Assembly: GCF_019059575.1 (NCBI RefSeq)
Contig: NW_024882936.1
Location: forward strand, 62,001 to 126,000
Direction: 5' to 3'
DNA length: 64,000 nucleotides
Source of the DNA: Amphibalanus amphitrite
Lineage: Eukaryota > Arthropoda > Thecostraca > Balanomorpha > Balanidae
Below the pieces are notes generated by a model. The model was not told the origin of the DNA and searched no databases. It saw nothing but the letters and a program-made list of their open reading frames with translations. Positions 45,535 to 57,200 of the stretch are shown piece after piece. The number at the start of each line of letters is the position of its first letter. The stretch's first letter is position 1. Made by a program: the position numbers and the translations under genes.

Positions 45535-48462
45535 TTAAACGTCAATGCAACGGGGACCGTTTTTGGGAAAGTTTCTCGGCTGGTGGTGGGGCACCTGTGT
45601 GCCGATTTAAAACGAAATCGGGGGGGACCCCCCATTGACCCGAAATTTTGATTTTCCCTTAAAAACTTTGCTATGGGGAAAAAGTGGAATTTTCCTGCAG
45701 GACTGTGTCTGGGTAAACGAGAGCTTTCGATTGATACCCATTTTTACCCTAGCGCCCCGTTTTTGGCCGTACAAGGGCGAATTTACGGATTTTTTACGAG
45801 TTTACGGGGCTTTAAGGGCCTTAAACGTCAATGCAACGGGGACCGTTTTGGGGAAAATTTCTCGGCTGGTGGTGGGGCACCTGTGTGCCGATTTTGAACG
45901 AAATCGGGGGGGACCCCCCATTGACCCGAAATTTTGATTTTCCCGTAAAAACTTTCCTATGGGGAAAAAGTGGAATTTTCCTGCAAGACTGTGTCTGGGT
46001 AAACAAGAGCTTTCGATTGATACCCATTTTTACCCTAGCGCCCCGTTTTTGGCCGTACAAGGGCGAATTTACGGATTTTTTACGAGTTTACGGGGCTTTA
46101 AGGGCCTTAAACGTCAATGCAACGGGGACCGTTTTGGGGAAAGTTTCTCGGCTGGTGGTGGGGCACCTGTGTGCCGATTTTGAACGAAATCGGGGGGGAC
46201 CCCCCATTGACCCAAAATTTTGATTTTCCTGTAAAAACTTTCCTATGGGAAAAAAGTGGAATTTTCCTGCAGGACTGTGTCTGGGTAAACGAGAGCTTTC
46301 GATTGATACCCATTTTTACCATAGCACCACTTTTTTGTCCGTACAAAGGCGATTTTACGGATATTTTACGAGTCTAGGGGGCTTTACGGGCCTTAAACGT
46401 CAATGCAACGGGGACTGTTTTGGGGAAAGTTTCTCGGCTGGTGGTGGGGCACCTGTGTGCCGATTTTGAACGAAATCGGGGGGGGACCCCCCATTGACCC
46501 AAAATTTTGATTTTCCCGTAAAAACTTTCCTATGGGGAAAAAGTGGAATTTTCCTGCAGGACTGTGTCTGGGTAAAAGAGAGCTTTCGATTGATACCCAT
46601 TTTCACCATAGCGCCCCGTTTTTGGCCGTACAAGGGCGAATTTACGGATTTTTTACGAGTTTACGGGGCTTTAAGGGCCTTAAACGTCAATGCAACGGGG
46701 ACCGTTTTGGGGAAAGTTTCTCGGCTGGTGGTGGGGCACCTGTGTGCCGATTTTGAACGAAATCGGGGGGGACCCCCCATTGACCCAAAATTTTGATTTT
46801 CCCGTAAAAACTTTCCTATGGGAAAAAAGTGGAATTTTCCTGCAGGACTGTGTCTGGGTAAACGAGAGCTTTCGATTGATACCCATTTTAACCATAGCGC
46901 CCCGTTTTTGGCCGTACAAGGGCGAATTTACGGATTTTTTACGAGTTTACGGGGCTTTAAGGGCCTTAAACGTCAATGCAACGGGGACCGTTTTGGGGAA
47001 AGTTTCTCGGCTGGTGGTGGGGCACCTGTGTGCCGATTTTGAACGAAATCGGGGGGGACCCCCCATTGACCCAAAATTTTGATTTTCCTGTAAAAACTTT
47101 CCTATGGGAAAAAAGTGGAATTTTCCTGCAGGACTGTGTCTGGGTAAACGAGAGCTTTCGATTGATACCCATTTTTACCATAGCACCACTTTTTTGTCCG
47201 TACAAAGGCGATTTTACGGATATTTTACGAGTCTAGGGGGCTTTACGGGCCTTAAACGTCAATGCAACGGGGACTGTTTTGGGGAAAGTTTCTCGGCTGG
47301 TGGTGGGGCACCTGTGTGCCGATTTTGAACGAAATCGGGGGGGGACCCCCCATTGACCCAAAATTTTGATTTTCCCGTAAAAACTTTCCTATGGGGAAAA
47401 AGTGGAATTTTCCTGCAGGACTGTGTCTGGGTAAACGAGAGCTTTCGATTGATACCCATTTTCACCATAGCGCCCCGTTTTTGGCCGTACAAGGGCGAAT
47501 TTACGGATTTTTTACGAGTTTACGGGGCTTTAAGGGCCTTAAACGTCAATGCAACGGGGACCGTTTTGGGGAAAGTTTCTCGGCTGGTGGTGGGGCACCT
47601 GTGTGCCGATTTTGAACGAAATCGGGGGGGACCCCCCATTGACCCAAAATTTTGATTTTCCCGTAAAAACTTTCCTATGGGAAAAAAGTGGAATTTTCCT
47701 GCAGGACTGTGTCTGGGTAAACGAGAGCTTTCGATTGATACCCATTTTAACCATAGCGCCCCGTTTTTGGCCGTACAAGGGCGAATTTACGGATTTTTTA
47801 CGAGTTTACGGGGCTTTAAGGGCCTTAAACGTCAATGCAACGGGGACCGTTTTGGGGAAAGTTTCTCGGCTGGTGGTGGGGCACCTGTGTGCCGATTTTG
47901 AACGAAATCGGGGGGGACCCCCCATTGACCCAAAATTTAGATTTTCCCGTAAAAACTTTCCTATGGGGAAAAAGTGGAATTTTCCTGCAGGACTGTGTCT
48001 GGGTAAACGAGAGCTTTCGATTGATACCCATTTTCACCATAGCGCCCCGTTTTTGGCCGTACAAGGGCGAATTTACGGATTTTTTACGAGTTTACGGGGC
48101 TTTAAGGGCCTTAAACGTCAATGCAACGGGGACCGTTTTGGGGAAAGTTTCTCGGCTGGTGGTGGGGCACCTGTGTGCCGATTTTGAACGAAATCGGGGG
48201 GGACCCCCCATTGACCCAAAATTTTGATTTTCCCGTAAAAACTTTCCTATGGGAAAAAAGCGGAATTTTCCTGCGGGACTGTGTCTGGGTAAACGAGAGC
48301 TTTCGATTGATACCCATTTTTACCTCTTTGTGACGTCATTTCTAGGGGAAAACGGGTCATAAAGGTTTCCCTCTACCGGGGCCTTTTTTCCCCCTACCGA
48401 ATCTGTGCTGTGCTGAATCTGTGCTGAATCTGTGCCAACTTCCGTTACATGCCGGCCGCCGA

Positions 48463-49229
48463 TCACGGGTCAGGGCACCGACTCATTCCCGTGATTCTAT
48501 TCTTTTTGAACGAATTCCTAGAGTACAATTGCCTGCGAGCAGCAGTTGCAGCCGTTGATTGGCTTAAGGAGAGCTTAAGAGTGAATATTTAGATTTTTAG
48601 AACAGGTTTTTGCCCTTTTTGCCTACGTCTCGATGCTTGATGTTTACGATAAAATGACGTCTTTTCTTTCATTGATCAATGGAAGGTAGTCGTGCTTTTC
48701 ATTTGGCATTTTACCGTATGGGATGTGAAAAAACGAAATCAAGTGTATCGAAAATAGTCTTCAACAAATAGAGCACAACTTCAATCATTCTGAAAACACA
48801 AATTTATTGAATTTTGTGAGTCTGTGTAATAATAACGATGACGTCATTTTTATATTTAATCGTGGAAAAGCAATACATATTTACATTTCCTTGAACGTTT
48901 TGGCTTGCTTGGTGGTTTCGTGTGACACTCTCGATGTTCGTTTCGAATTTCGATGTGACTCTTGTGTGATTTATTCTAATTGAGTTTTACCCATTCAGAT
49001 GCTTTTATTTGAGTATTTAGATACCTACTGTGCCAAACTCATACCATGACAACAACCAGGCCAGGGCTGGTGGTCCCATCAATCATGTTGGTCATCCCCT
49101 GCTGCCTGCTGTGACTCTGGCAGAGGCTTGTTGAATTGAAATCACCAGCATGCAGGCTAATTAGTGAAACTGGCTCCCCAGTCAGAGGCTAACACTTATC
49201 ATAAGCACATGTACTGTTCGGTTCACGCC
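48463..49229. other. Non-coding stretch right of the giant palindrome
   Basis: This is AT-rich and contains a small hairpin ATCACGGG...CCCGTGAT at 48462-48495. No gene was recognised. Confidence 0.4.
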
Positions 49230-50306
49230 CCATCTGGCCCTCTAGCCCTTCAGAGGCAGTAGCGGCAGAACACCTTCAAGTAAGGGGGGCACTGCCGACT
49301 TTTGGTCCCATTCTTCCCATGCAATGCCCAAAGGGCTAAAGTTAAAATGTCAAAATCAAAGGGGGGCACGGTGCCCCTGTGCCCTCCCTGTTCCGCCACC
49401 TATGTTCAGAGGCACCTGGACAGTGGACGCTGCATCATGCTGGGTGGATGAATGGAAGCTGAAATTTAATGCTGGCAAGTGCAAGGTCCTACACATTGGT
49501 CGTCAGAACTCCCAGCAAGCCTATCATCTGAAGGGCACTTGAATGGAACAGGTGACGGCAGAAAAAAATCTGGGAGTCTCCATAGACCCAGAATTGAAGT
49601 TCCAGCAACAATGCCGGAACTTCTGAGCGGCTTGTTGCCAACAAGCTGCTGCGGCAGTCAGCAAGGCGTCGCGGATACTCTCCACAATACAGAGATTGTT
49701 CCAGCTGTTCGATAAGTCTACATTACCCCTGCTGTTCAATACCCTGGTCCTACCCCACCTTGAATATGGGAACATTGTGTGGGGCCCCTTCAACCGGACG
49801 GATCAGAAACGTGTGGAATGCATCCAGCGGCGGGCGACCAAGAAGGTTCCGGAGCTGCGACATCTGCCCTACACTGAGAGACTGCAGGCGCTGAAGATGC
49901 CATCCCTGTACTACCGTCGGAGGCGCGGTGACATGATAGCGGTGTACCAGATGCTTCATGGTGGTATCAACCTGGAATCGCACGACTTCTTCGACTGCTC
50001 AACCGCCCGTGAAACCAGAGGCCACTCGTGGCGCCTGGTGAAGCTGCATGCGGTCACCAGAGTCCGACGCAACGCCTTCTCCGTCAGGGTTATCAACGAC
50101 TGGAACGGCCTGCCATCGGAAGTCGTCGACGCGTCTACACTCAACCAGTCCAAGAATCGCCTAGACACCCATTGGGCGAATCTCGTATACACGATACCGT
50201 GCACACTACACAGACAAGTAAAACTCACACCAAGCAACTCGACTGGAACGGACATAAATGCCAAGTGGCTTATCTAAATTCTGTACTTCTAAGTAAGTAA
50301 GTAAGA
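49230..50306 (+). pseudogene. 5'-truncated non-LTR retrotransposon, reverse transcriptase 3' region
   Basis: The frames encode the post-catalytic part of a CR1/Jockey-type reverse transcriptase: WKLKFNAGKCKVLHIG, KNLGVSIDPELKF, VLPHLEYGNIVWGP, VECIQRRATKKV and DWNGLPSEVVDAS...KNRLDTHW. It is broken by frameshifts near 49430 and 49542, an in-frame TGA at 49624-49626 and a MITE at 49257-49404. The longest intact frame is 49696-50277. It ends in a short (TAAG)n tail at 50290-50305, typical of the 3' end of such elements. Confidence 0.85.
49257..49404. mobile_element. hAT-type MITE, family M, copy 1 (148 bp)
   Basis: The ends are CAGTAGCGGCAGAACA and, inverted, CATAGGTGGCGGAACA. The 8-bp duplication TTCAGAGG lies at 49249-49256 and 49405-49412. 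It interrupts the reverse-transcriptase relic. A sister copy lies at 63198-63358. Confidence 0.92.
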
Positions 50307-51285
50307 TGCATACCCCCGCCCCCCCCCCCTCCCCCCGGAGCCTTAGAGTGGCATGGGACAGCGGACAGGAGAGGGATGATACAGCCCAACCCATGTTCCC
50401 ACACTCGACTGTCCTCGGTACCTAGCAAGTTTGCGCTGCTACAACATGAAACGCACCACCCAGGCGGATGTCACGGCCTGCGTCCCACTCATCCGCATGG
50501 CGGGCGCTCACTCACCTCCGTGAGGCGCCCGCGCCGGCGCCCGGCGGTGGCTGGTATGGTGGAAGAAATCAAGATAAGCGCGGCAGATGGGACGGACTCG
50601 AGATGTGCACGGCTGATGACCACTGCTCTGCCGCTGCAAGCAGTCAAATAATACATTGTGAACAATTTATCGGGTAGGTTCGACGCAGCTAATAATTCGT
50701 TTTGAAAGAAGCTGATGTTGTTGCGTTATGCAGCATTAGTAAACAAGATGCGTTCGGCTTGTAACTTAAGGGTTTGGCGTTGTCCCTCCGCTCTCGGTGG
50801 TAGGGCGAGATGCGCATGGATGATGGCAGGCTTTGAGGACCACGTTTTTGCCGTGGCTCAAGTAGGCAAATCCGCTGTGAATGATTTGCCTATCAGATTT
50901 GTTTGTCACGGCTAATGAGCTAACGAGTGACGTTGAAAATCATGCTTGTAATGGGCTCACATTTCGACTTTCATATTTTTACTTTTATAACTGGGGCGGG
51001 GGCCCTGACATCTTACCAAGTTGTTTACCTAAATGGCATTGTCGACACCATTCATGGGGTAACCATGGTACATCGCACAACTATTACCCTGAATGGATTG
51101 CAAGGGCAGGCTCTGGATATGGTTCTTGTATTGGCGTCACATGCTCTTTTGTTTGATTCATGCGGTGCGTGCCTATTTTTCGTTTCTATGCTACGGCGAC
51201 GGCACGCTTGCGGCTCATTACGAGTGAGCGAGCGCAGCGAGCGAAGCGAGTCTTTTCAATATAACGGAAAAATCTCACTATGAGC
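50307..51285. other. Unassigned stretch with a weak beta-galactosidase-like segment
   Basis: A frame at 50927-51283 includes VVYLNGIVDTIHGV and TITLNGLQGQALDM. This recalls the segment of GLB1-type beta-galactosidases where a VNG motif precedes a LNG/ITG and LD(L/M)LVEN motif. There are no supporting splice sites or further exons. It could be a captured gene fragment or chance. The same frame ends in SERSERSES encoded by GAGCGAGCGCAGCGAGCGAA. Confidence 0.25.
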
Positions 51286-51289
51286 GGCC

Positions 51290-52070
51290 CGGCCCGGCCT
51301 GTAACGCTTTTGAGAGGTTTATATCTCAGCAACCGCTAGACTGATTGGCCTGCGGTCTTTTTTGCTAGGTAGCCCGGCCATCCCTACTACCCCGTAATTG
51401 ACTACTTTTGATACATCTCAGTGACCGCCGTGGCACGTGCCACGTGAAAAGTCAAGGGTGTTCAAGCTGTTTTGCAAAAGTAGTGATTTTGAGAGGCTCA
51501 TATCTCAGCAGCCGCACTTGGGCGATTGTCTTGCGGTAATTTTTGTAGAGTAGCTGCATCCATTCTACCAAAGGTCGGATACCCTTGTTCTTTGTGAGTG
51601 ACCCCCACTGCACGTGCAAAATACAAAAAGAAGAGGTGCCAAATTTGTTCCCATTTCAATAACTCTGTAATTACTGGGGCGATTCCGCTGAAACTTGGCA
51701 TACAGGTAGGCACCCACCAGGCAATGCATTCCCATGTGTTGCGGTTAGGGTGCTACTGCACGTGCGCACGTGCAGAGGGCGCTTCCAGATCTCGAGAACG
51801 GCTGGGCCGATCGCGCTCAAATTTGATACACGGTTGGGGACCAATTAGTAGGGTGCCGTGCAAAAGTCAGTTTGGACCCCGTTTGCACGTGCGCACGTGC
51901 AGAATGCCGCTTCCAGATCTCAGGAACGGCTGGGCCGATTGCGTTCAAATTTGGTACACCGCTAGCGACCGGTTAGAAGGGTGCTTTGCACAAGCCCGTT
52001 GAAAGTACCCTCTCGCCCTTCCGCACGTGCAGGGCTCACTATCTCGCTCGCTCGTTCTTCGCCCAAAAGG
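51290..52070. repeat. Degenerate tandem block of 130-178-bp units carrying CACGTG
   Basis: About five units share the frame ATCTC-GAACGGCTGGGCCGAT-GCG-TCAAATTTG-TACAC, each followed by a CACGTG word (near 51434, 51612, 51756, 51886 and 52024). Units 4 and 5 are nearly identical. GAGCGAGCGCAGCGAGCGAA at 51230 and CTCGCTCGCTCG at 52050 bracket the block in opposite orientation. Confidence 0.7.
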
Positions 52071-52106
52071 CGTTTTACTGGTATTATTAATTGAGATCAT
52101 TATAGA

Positions 52107-52993
52107 TTAACCCTATTAGTGGCAGGGGGGGGGGGGGTTGTTTTCATCCACCCCTCAGGTTTTTCGGGAATATCTCCGAAACCGCTGAAGCTACGATGCT
52201 GAAACTTTCTGACTTTTCCTAAAACTAAATTGGGCACATTCCCTGAAAATTTCAAGTTCATAACTTTACCAGGGGCGGCTCCAGAGCACTGGGAATTGGG
52301 GGGTCCTATTCGTGAAGCGAGTCATTTGGGCGAAGATCACGACGCTGCACCAGTTTTACGAACAGTGAATGAAAGGCATCATGTGATAACATATACAGTT
52401 ATTGTGCATCCTCTTTTGACACGTTTTTGCTATAATAGGCGGATCCAGGCGTCCAAAAAGGGGGGTTATGCTTTACCTCCCAACATAGGTGCCCTGACAC
52501 CGCCTATGCATGACCAATACAATTGTAGTCGCTCTCTCATAAGAAAATTGTAACATAACAAGACCATTACCACCCTTTTTAGAAACAGTACCAACAAAAA
52601 CCTTATTTACTATACTTTTTGTGTACCCCAAATCTCAATGATCTGTATCCGCCTATGATTTTTGAAAATGCATATTTTTAGGATCCATGTGAATTCCTGG
52701 TTCATTCTCTATCGATCGGCAAAAGTTGCGTTAAGATTGGTTCAGAAACCTGGCCGTGATAAACAGTCTAAAATGTATCTGCAATTTGCCCGTTTTTACC
52801 CCCCTCTACCCCCCCAATTGACATTTTTTAATTTTTATTTTTTAGAAATGTAGATCACGTTGAGCGAAATCGAATGCCGTTTGAATTTTGAAAATCGGCC
52901 CGTTAGATCTCGAGATATCAAGGGGGGGTCGTAAACAGCCCCCCCCCCTGCCACTAATAGGGGTAGCCAGGAGCCTGCCACTAATAGGGTTAA
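52107..52993. mobile_element. TTAA-flanked DNA element (887 bp)
   Basis: Both ends read TTAACCCTATTAGTGGCAG (right end inverted), 19 bp with the TTAA, followed by G and C runs. Next to the right end the same word is repeated (CTGCCACTAATAGGGGTAGC). A middle section (about 52266-52655) begins CAGGGGCGGCTCCAG and ends CCGCCTATG, like a nested hAT MITE, but no 8-bp duplication was found. No coding capacity. Confidence 0.85.
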
Positions 52994-53881
52994 GAATGGT
53001 CATTTTTGGGTTCAGTGTGGAGGACTCTTAACCCACTTTGGGTCGGATTTTCCAGCTCTGTTTGAAGGGTTGGTGCGGAGTTTGAATTTGGCCCGGTGCG
53101 CCTTGTCGACCTGCGAGCCATCCTTTGCAGTATGGAGTATGGACCGTCTGAATTAACTCAGTCTAATCTACTCCAACCTAAGCTAGCCCAACCCAACTCA
53201 GCGACCTATCTAAGACCTAATACCTGCCTCTGGCAGAAGTCAAAGCTGGTTTGGGCCAGATAAGGTGGGGTCGGGTGACCTCTCTTCAATGTATTATCAT
53301 GCTATTTGCTGCACCAGTGAGCAGCATTTTTAGATTCAGAACATTGAAAAACATGGAAAGCAACAAAATTATCACTTCAAAAAGCATGTGAACCTTAGCG
53401 ATAGTAATGCCATTCAGTTGAAGTCTTAGTTCAACCGCTCTTTTTTACAGGGTAGGCAGGTAGGTGTGCCTTCCTGCCCACCCAGATGGTCAAAAATGCA
53501 GAAGTTTTAAGTTCATTGCTGGTCAGATGTCTTTGCTCTCTGGTACCAGATTTGAAGTGCAGCTTCCACATCCCTATTTTAGAGCCTAGCATTCAAATCT
53601 GCTGACGCGTCTACTCACCAATGATCTGAGTGCCATTTGCTATGGTTTCAGGTTCGGCTGCCTCACTGATCCAGCTGGAACAGTATTGACCTGGTTCACC
53701 TATCCGCTGGTTATTGCTGAAGGTCCTGCTGCAGTGGTAACCGCATCTGGCCTCCCTGGTCGGCTATTGAGAGGAGGGTAACGTCTGTGTGGCGGGTGGC
53801 CTGGTGGCCGATCCGTATCCAGCGGTAGCCGGCACTGAGTCAGCGGTGACCCCTCCAGCGGGGCGTCCCAGCTGCAGCGCT
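52994..53881. other. Upstream region of DCAF12
   Basis: An in-frame stop at 53768-53770 precedes the DCAF12 frame and no ATG occurs before 53882. A possible acceptor (CTGCTGCAG near 53733) could join a 5' leader exon. No core promoter motif could be assigned. Confidence 0.4.
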
Positions 53882-54295
53882 ATGGCCACGGTGCGCCGCC
53901 GGCCGGTGGTGGGCTCGCGTCCGCCCTCTGCCGGCATCCGGCAACCGTTCACCCAGCCCGACAATGTCAGCATCATCAAGTCGGACAGCTGGGGCGCCAG
54001 CAGCAAGCCGGAGGAGTTCATATACTACTCGGACAGCGAGGATGAGGATCAGGGGGCCGACACCAGGGAGCGCTACGACACCACATCGCGCAGCTTCGTC
54101 GACTTCCACATGACGCAGCAGAGCGGTCTGCAGCGGCTGAACCCGTGCACACTGGTCCGCGAGTACGCCACCAAACACCTGCTCAGCTACAGCATGATGC
54201 GAGAGCGGCTCATCCCGATGAACAACTACAACAAGGTGTTCTGCAGTTCGTGGCTGAGCGACAATCAGGTGGTGTTTGGCACCAAGTGTAATAAG
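53882..54295 (+). CDS. DCAF12: DCAF12 coding exon 1
   Basis: The first in-frame ATG after a stop gives 138 codons ending GTKCNK at AATAAG|GTGGGC. It has a Ser/Arg-rich start and an acidic patch, then conserved NKVF and QVVFGTKCN of the first propeller blade. Confidence 0.93.
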
Positions 54296-57200
54296 GTGGG
54301 CACTGGGCAGATGGTGTGGTTCATAGTGTGTTTCTTACCCACAAGTGTGGTTGCCTCATGGGCAGATGGAGTTTTTTGTGGATTTTGCTCTGTGTAAAGC
54401 ATTTTTGAACTTTCGATCTAGACTTCATGACTTTTCACATCACCTGGCCCTCTGAAGTCATTTCAATAATGGTTTGTTTTTGAGTGATTGTTGGCAGTGG
54501 ATGGAGGCTTTCTTACAGGCCTCGTACTGTTCATTACCGTTAACAAATGCTCGTGCCCTATCGTCGCCGTTCTTATGAGCACGTCCCCGATATGTGATGT
54601 GACCCTACCGCCCTCCCCCGCCCTCGGCAGATCCTGGTGTACAACCTGCGCACGCGGCGGATCGACAACATCCCCATGCTGCGCTCGTCTACTCCTCCGA
54701 GCGAGGTGACGGGCGGCGTGTACGCGCTCAGTTTGAACCCGTCCCGCACGCTGCTGGCCACCAGCGCGCGGCACAGTCTCGACCTGGCCGTGTACCGACT
54801 GCCCACACTGGACCCCGTCTGTGTCGGAGAGGTGCGCCGCGGGGACGGGGAGGGAGGGGTGGAATGGGAGCGAAGGCTGGGTCAGGGTGGGGTGAAATGG
54901 TGGCACATGGCTCCCTGGCTAGGAATTGTGGGATCAACTGGAATGTTTATCGTCGCATTTATTTCCACGCTCAAAAATGTGCTTAGCCTGGCTAGTTGGA
55001 TGTGAGAAAAAGTGACAGTTCTTACTCTTGGCTAAAACATAGATCAGACCAGTAGGTAACTCTGTTTCACTTACAGTTTAAAACGATGCCAGCTATTCAT
55101 AGTAACATGATGGTGTGCATTTGTCCTTGTCTTCTTCAATTCGAATGTAGATGGGGCATGAATTGTCGCTCACTCACCATCTTCTTCCAGTCCAATTACA
55201 ATCCAACTCTTCAGCAGCCCCTATAACCCCTACCCCTCCCCGCTGCCCGCCCACAGAACGGTCACAAGGACTGGATGTACGACACGGCCTGGCTGGATGA
55301 CCAGTACGTGGCCACCGGCGGCCGCGACACCAACGTCTCGCTGTGGCGCGTGCCCGACGAGCAGCCCGACCCGGACCCGGAGGCGCCGCCCTCCTACAGC
55401 CGCGTCACCGCTGTGGCCACCAAAAAGTGCAAAACCGCCGACAAGGTACCGCTGATTGAGAGTCTGGCTGGTTGGCTGTTCTCTGTTCAGTCCGTGTTAT
55501 TGGTTGTGTTTCCGTTTTCACTGGTTGGGCCGCTATGCTGTCCATACTGCTTGCTGAGGGTTGTATAATTCGTTTCGGCCGTTGGGCTGTGCAGCTGTGA
55601 GTTGCTGGTTGTGCCCGTTTTGACTGGTTTATTGTGTTGTCCGTGTTGTCAGTTGTGTTTCCATAAGTCTTCCCAGTTCCCGAATCTGCCGCCCCTCGTC
55701 TTCGTTATGCTGTCTGTCGTGTCGGCACACCGGTGGGGGCAGTATTAGCGGTGTAATCCGGTCGCTGACCTGTCGCCTGTTGCTGGTGTGGGCGTGTCAG
55801 TCCAGTCGGATTACCCACCACGCACCCGCCGCCGGGGAGGGGGCGCGCTCGCCGACCTGCCGGGGTCAGCGACCTCTCCGCCCCGGCCGGTCACCCCTGT
55901 GAATGGGATTCCGTCAGCCCGGGTGGGGATTACATAAATGTGCGGCATGAGTTCTAGTAATCTGGCCTGATACCCCATTAACGATGTCCTGACAAAGCTA
56001 TCACGAATCACGACTCTCGGTGAAATTGCCAAGAGCCTTGATTTGCTGTTCACAGGCTCCAGCAACTGAATGCGTTGTGTGAAGTTGGTGTCACGCTGCT
56101 GCCACCTGGTGAACCCCCACGCCTCCCTCCCTCGGCAGGTCCGCTCGCTGGCGTACAACCAGCGTGACCAGTCTCTGGTGGCGCTCTCGCTGAACGCCTA
56201 CGTGCACCTGTTCGACGCCGGCGCCTTCAAGCAGAAGCTGTCCAGGAAGCTGCCCCACTCGATGGATAACGTGTGCTTGGCGCTGGGCGACAACTGCAAA
56301 ATGTACGCTGTCGGCTCCAAGTCGCACACCACCATCCTCGACTCCAAGTCGCTCAAAGTGCTCAAAAAGATCACCGCTAAATACCACGGCTGCGGTAAGT
56401 GGAGAGCTTTGACTGGAATGTGAAGCGGGTTAGTCAGTGTTAGATGCAGGGAACATTTAGTTGCTCTTAGTCAGACTGTGCTACACTGGGGGTGTTTTGA
56501 TGGGTTATTTGAGTGAAGTGCCAGATTATTTTTATCGTGTACTCCCATCATAATATGTGGACTTGCTTCCATTTTGCAATGGGTATTGTGTGAAACTGTG
56601 AACGGTCTAAGTTGGCTTCCCGCCCATGACTTCTCCCTCAACAGATTTTAGTCAATAAGGATGCCGAATATATTAGCGTTTTGCGCCCTTCGAATCCCAT
56701 ACGCGTCATTACCCATGGGCCATGACCCGCCCCGTCCGCCGGCCGACAGGGATCCGGTCCCTGTCCTTTAACGGCGACATCCTGACGATCGGCACGGGCA
56801 CGGCCGTGCTCATGTTCTACGACCTGCGAGCCCAGAAGTACCTGGACTCGGGGGTCAGCTCGGGCCGCGCGGTCGTCCTCAAAGCAGCGTCAGGATGGGC
56901 GGTGAGTAGACGCAATGGGCTGACGGGAGGTGGGGTTCTCGCGGGGCGGTGTATGCCATATAAAGGTTTTGTGGGGTATGAGGTAGGGGCATTTCCTAGT
57001 TAGTGTTTGAGAGTGTTGAGTCGTTCCTGTGTCTAAAAATGTGCGGTGGGCCCAACTGAAATTGTTGTGAACCTGAACTAATATTGAAAGTGGAGATGTT
57101 TTGAAGCCCCGTGTAAATTTGCCTTTCAACGACACACGCCACGCAAGGTGCATGCAAGAATAAGATCGACTGGCCTTGGGGCAAACAGAATGACAAAACC

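Larger units (their letters stand above)
42599..48330 (-). repeat. Right tandem array, inverted 285/286-bp units (interrupted)
   Basis: These are the same units as the left array but on the opposite strand. The spacer order from the outside is A A A B A A B A A B, a three-unit higher-order repeat. The blocks at about 46400-47259 and 47259-48118 are near-identical 859-bp trimers. The array is interrupted by the TTAA element at 42772-45534. Confidence 0.93.
39899..48462. mobile_element. Giant Foldback-like palindrome of ~285-bp tandem repeats
   Basis: The left arm (39899-42598) and right arm (42599-48462) are inverted copies. Each consists of a unique outer end plus tandem units. The outer end starts TCGGCGGCCGGC and contains CAGATTCAGCACAGATTCAG and GGTAGGGGGAAAAAAGG. 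The arms meet at a centre with only an 8-base asymmetry (near 42598). The left arm has about 8.3 units and the right about 10, interrupted by the element at 42772-45534. Long inverted arms of tandem repeats define Drosophila Foldback-type elements. No transposase is present, and no clear target duplication could be assigned. Confidence 0.85.

Noticed and set aside
40227-48330. Many open frames of 70-212 codons in the 285-bp arrays
   Set aside because: They recur once per repeat unit on both strands and have no family resemblance. They are by-products of the tandem repeat, not genes.
50521-50640. Possible minus-strand exon bounded by CTTGCAG and GAG|GTGAGT
   Set aside because: Splice-like edges exist, but the encoded peptide resembles nothing recognised and no partner exon was found.
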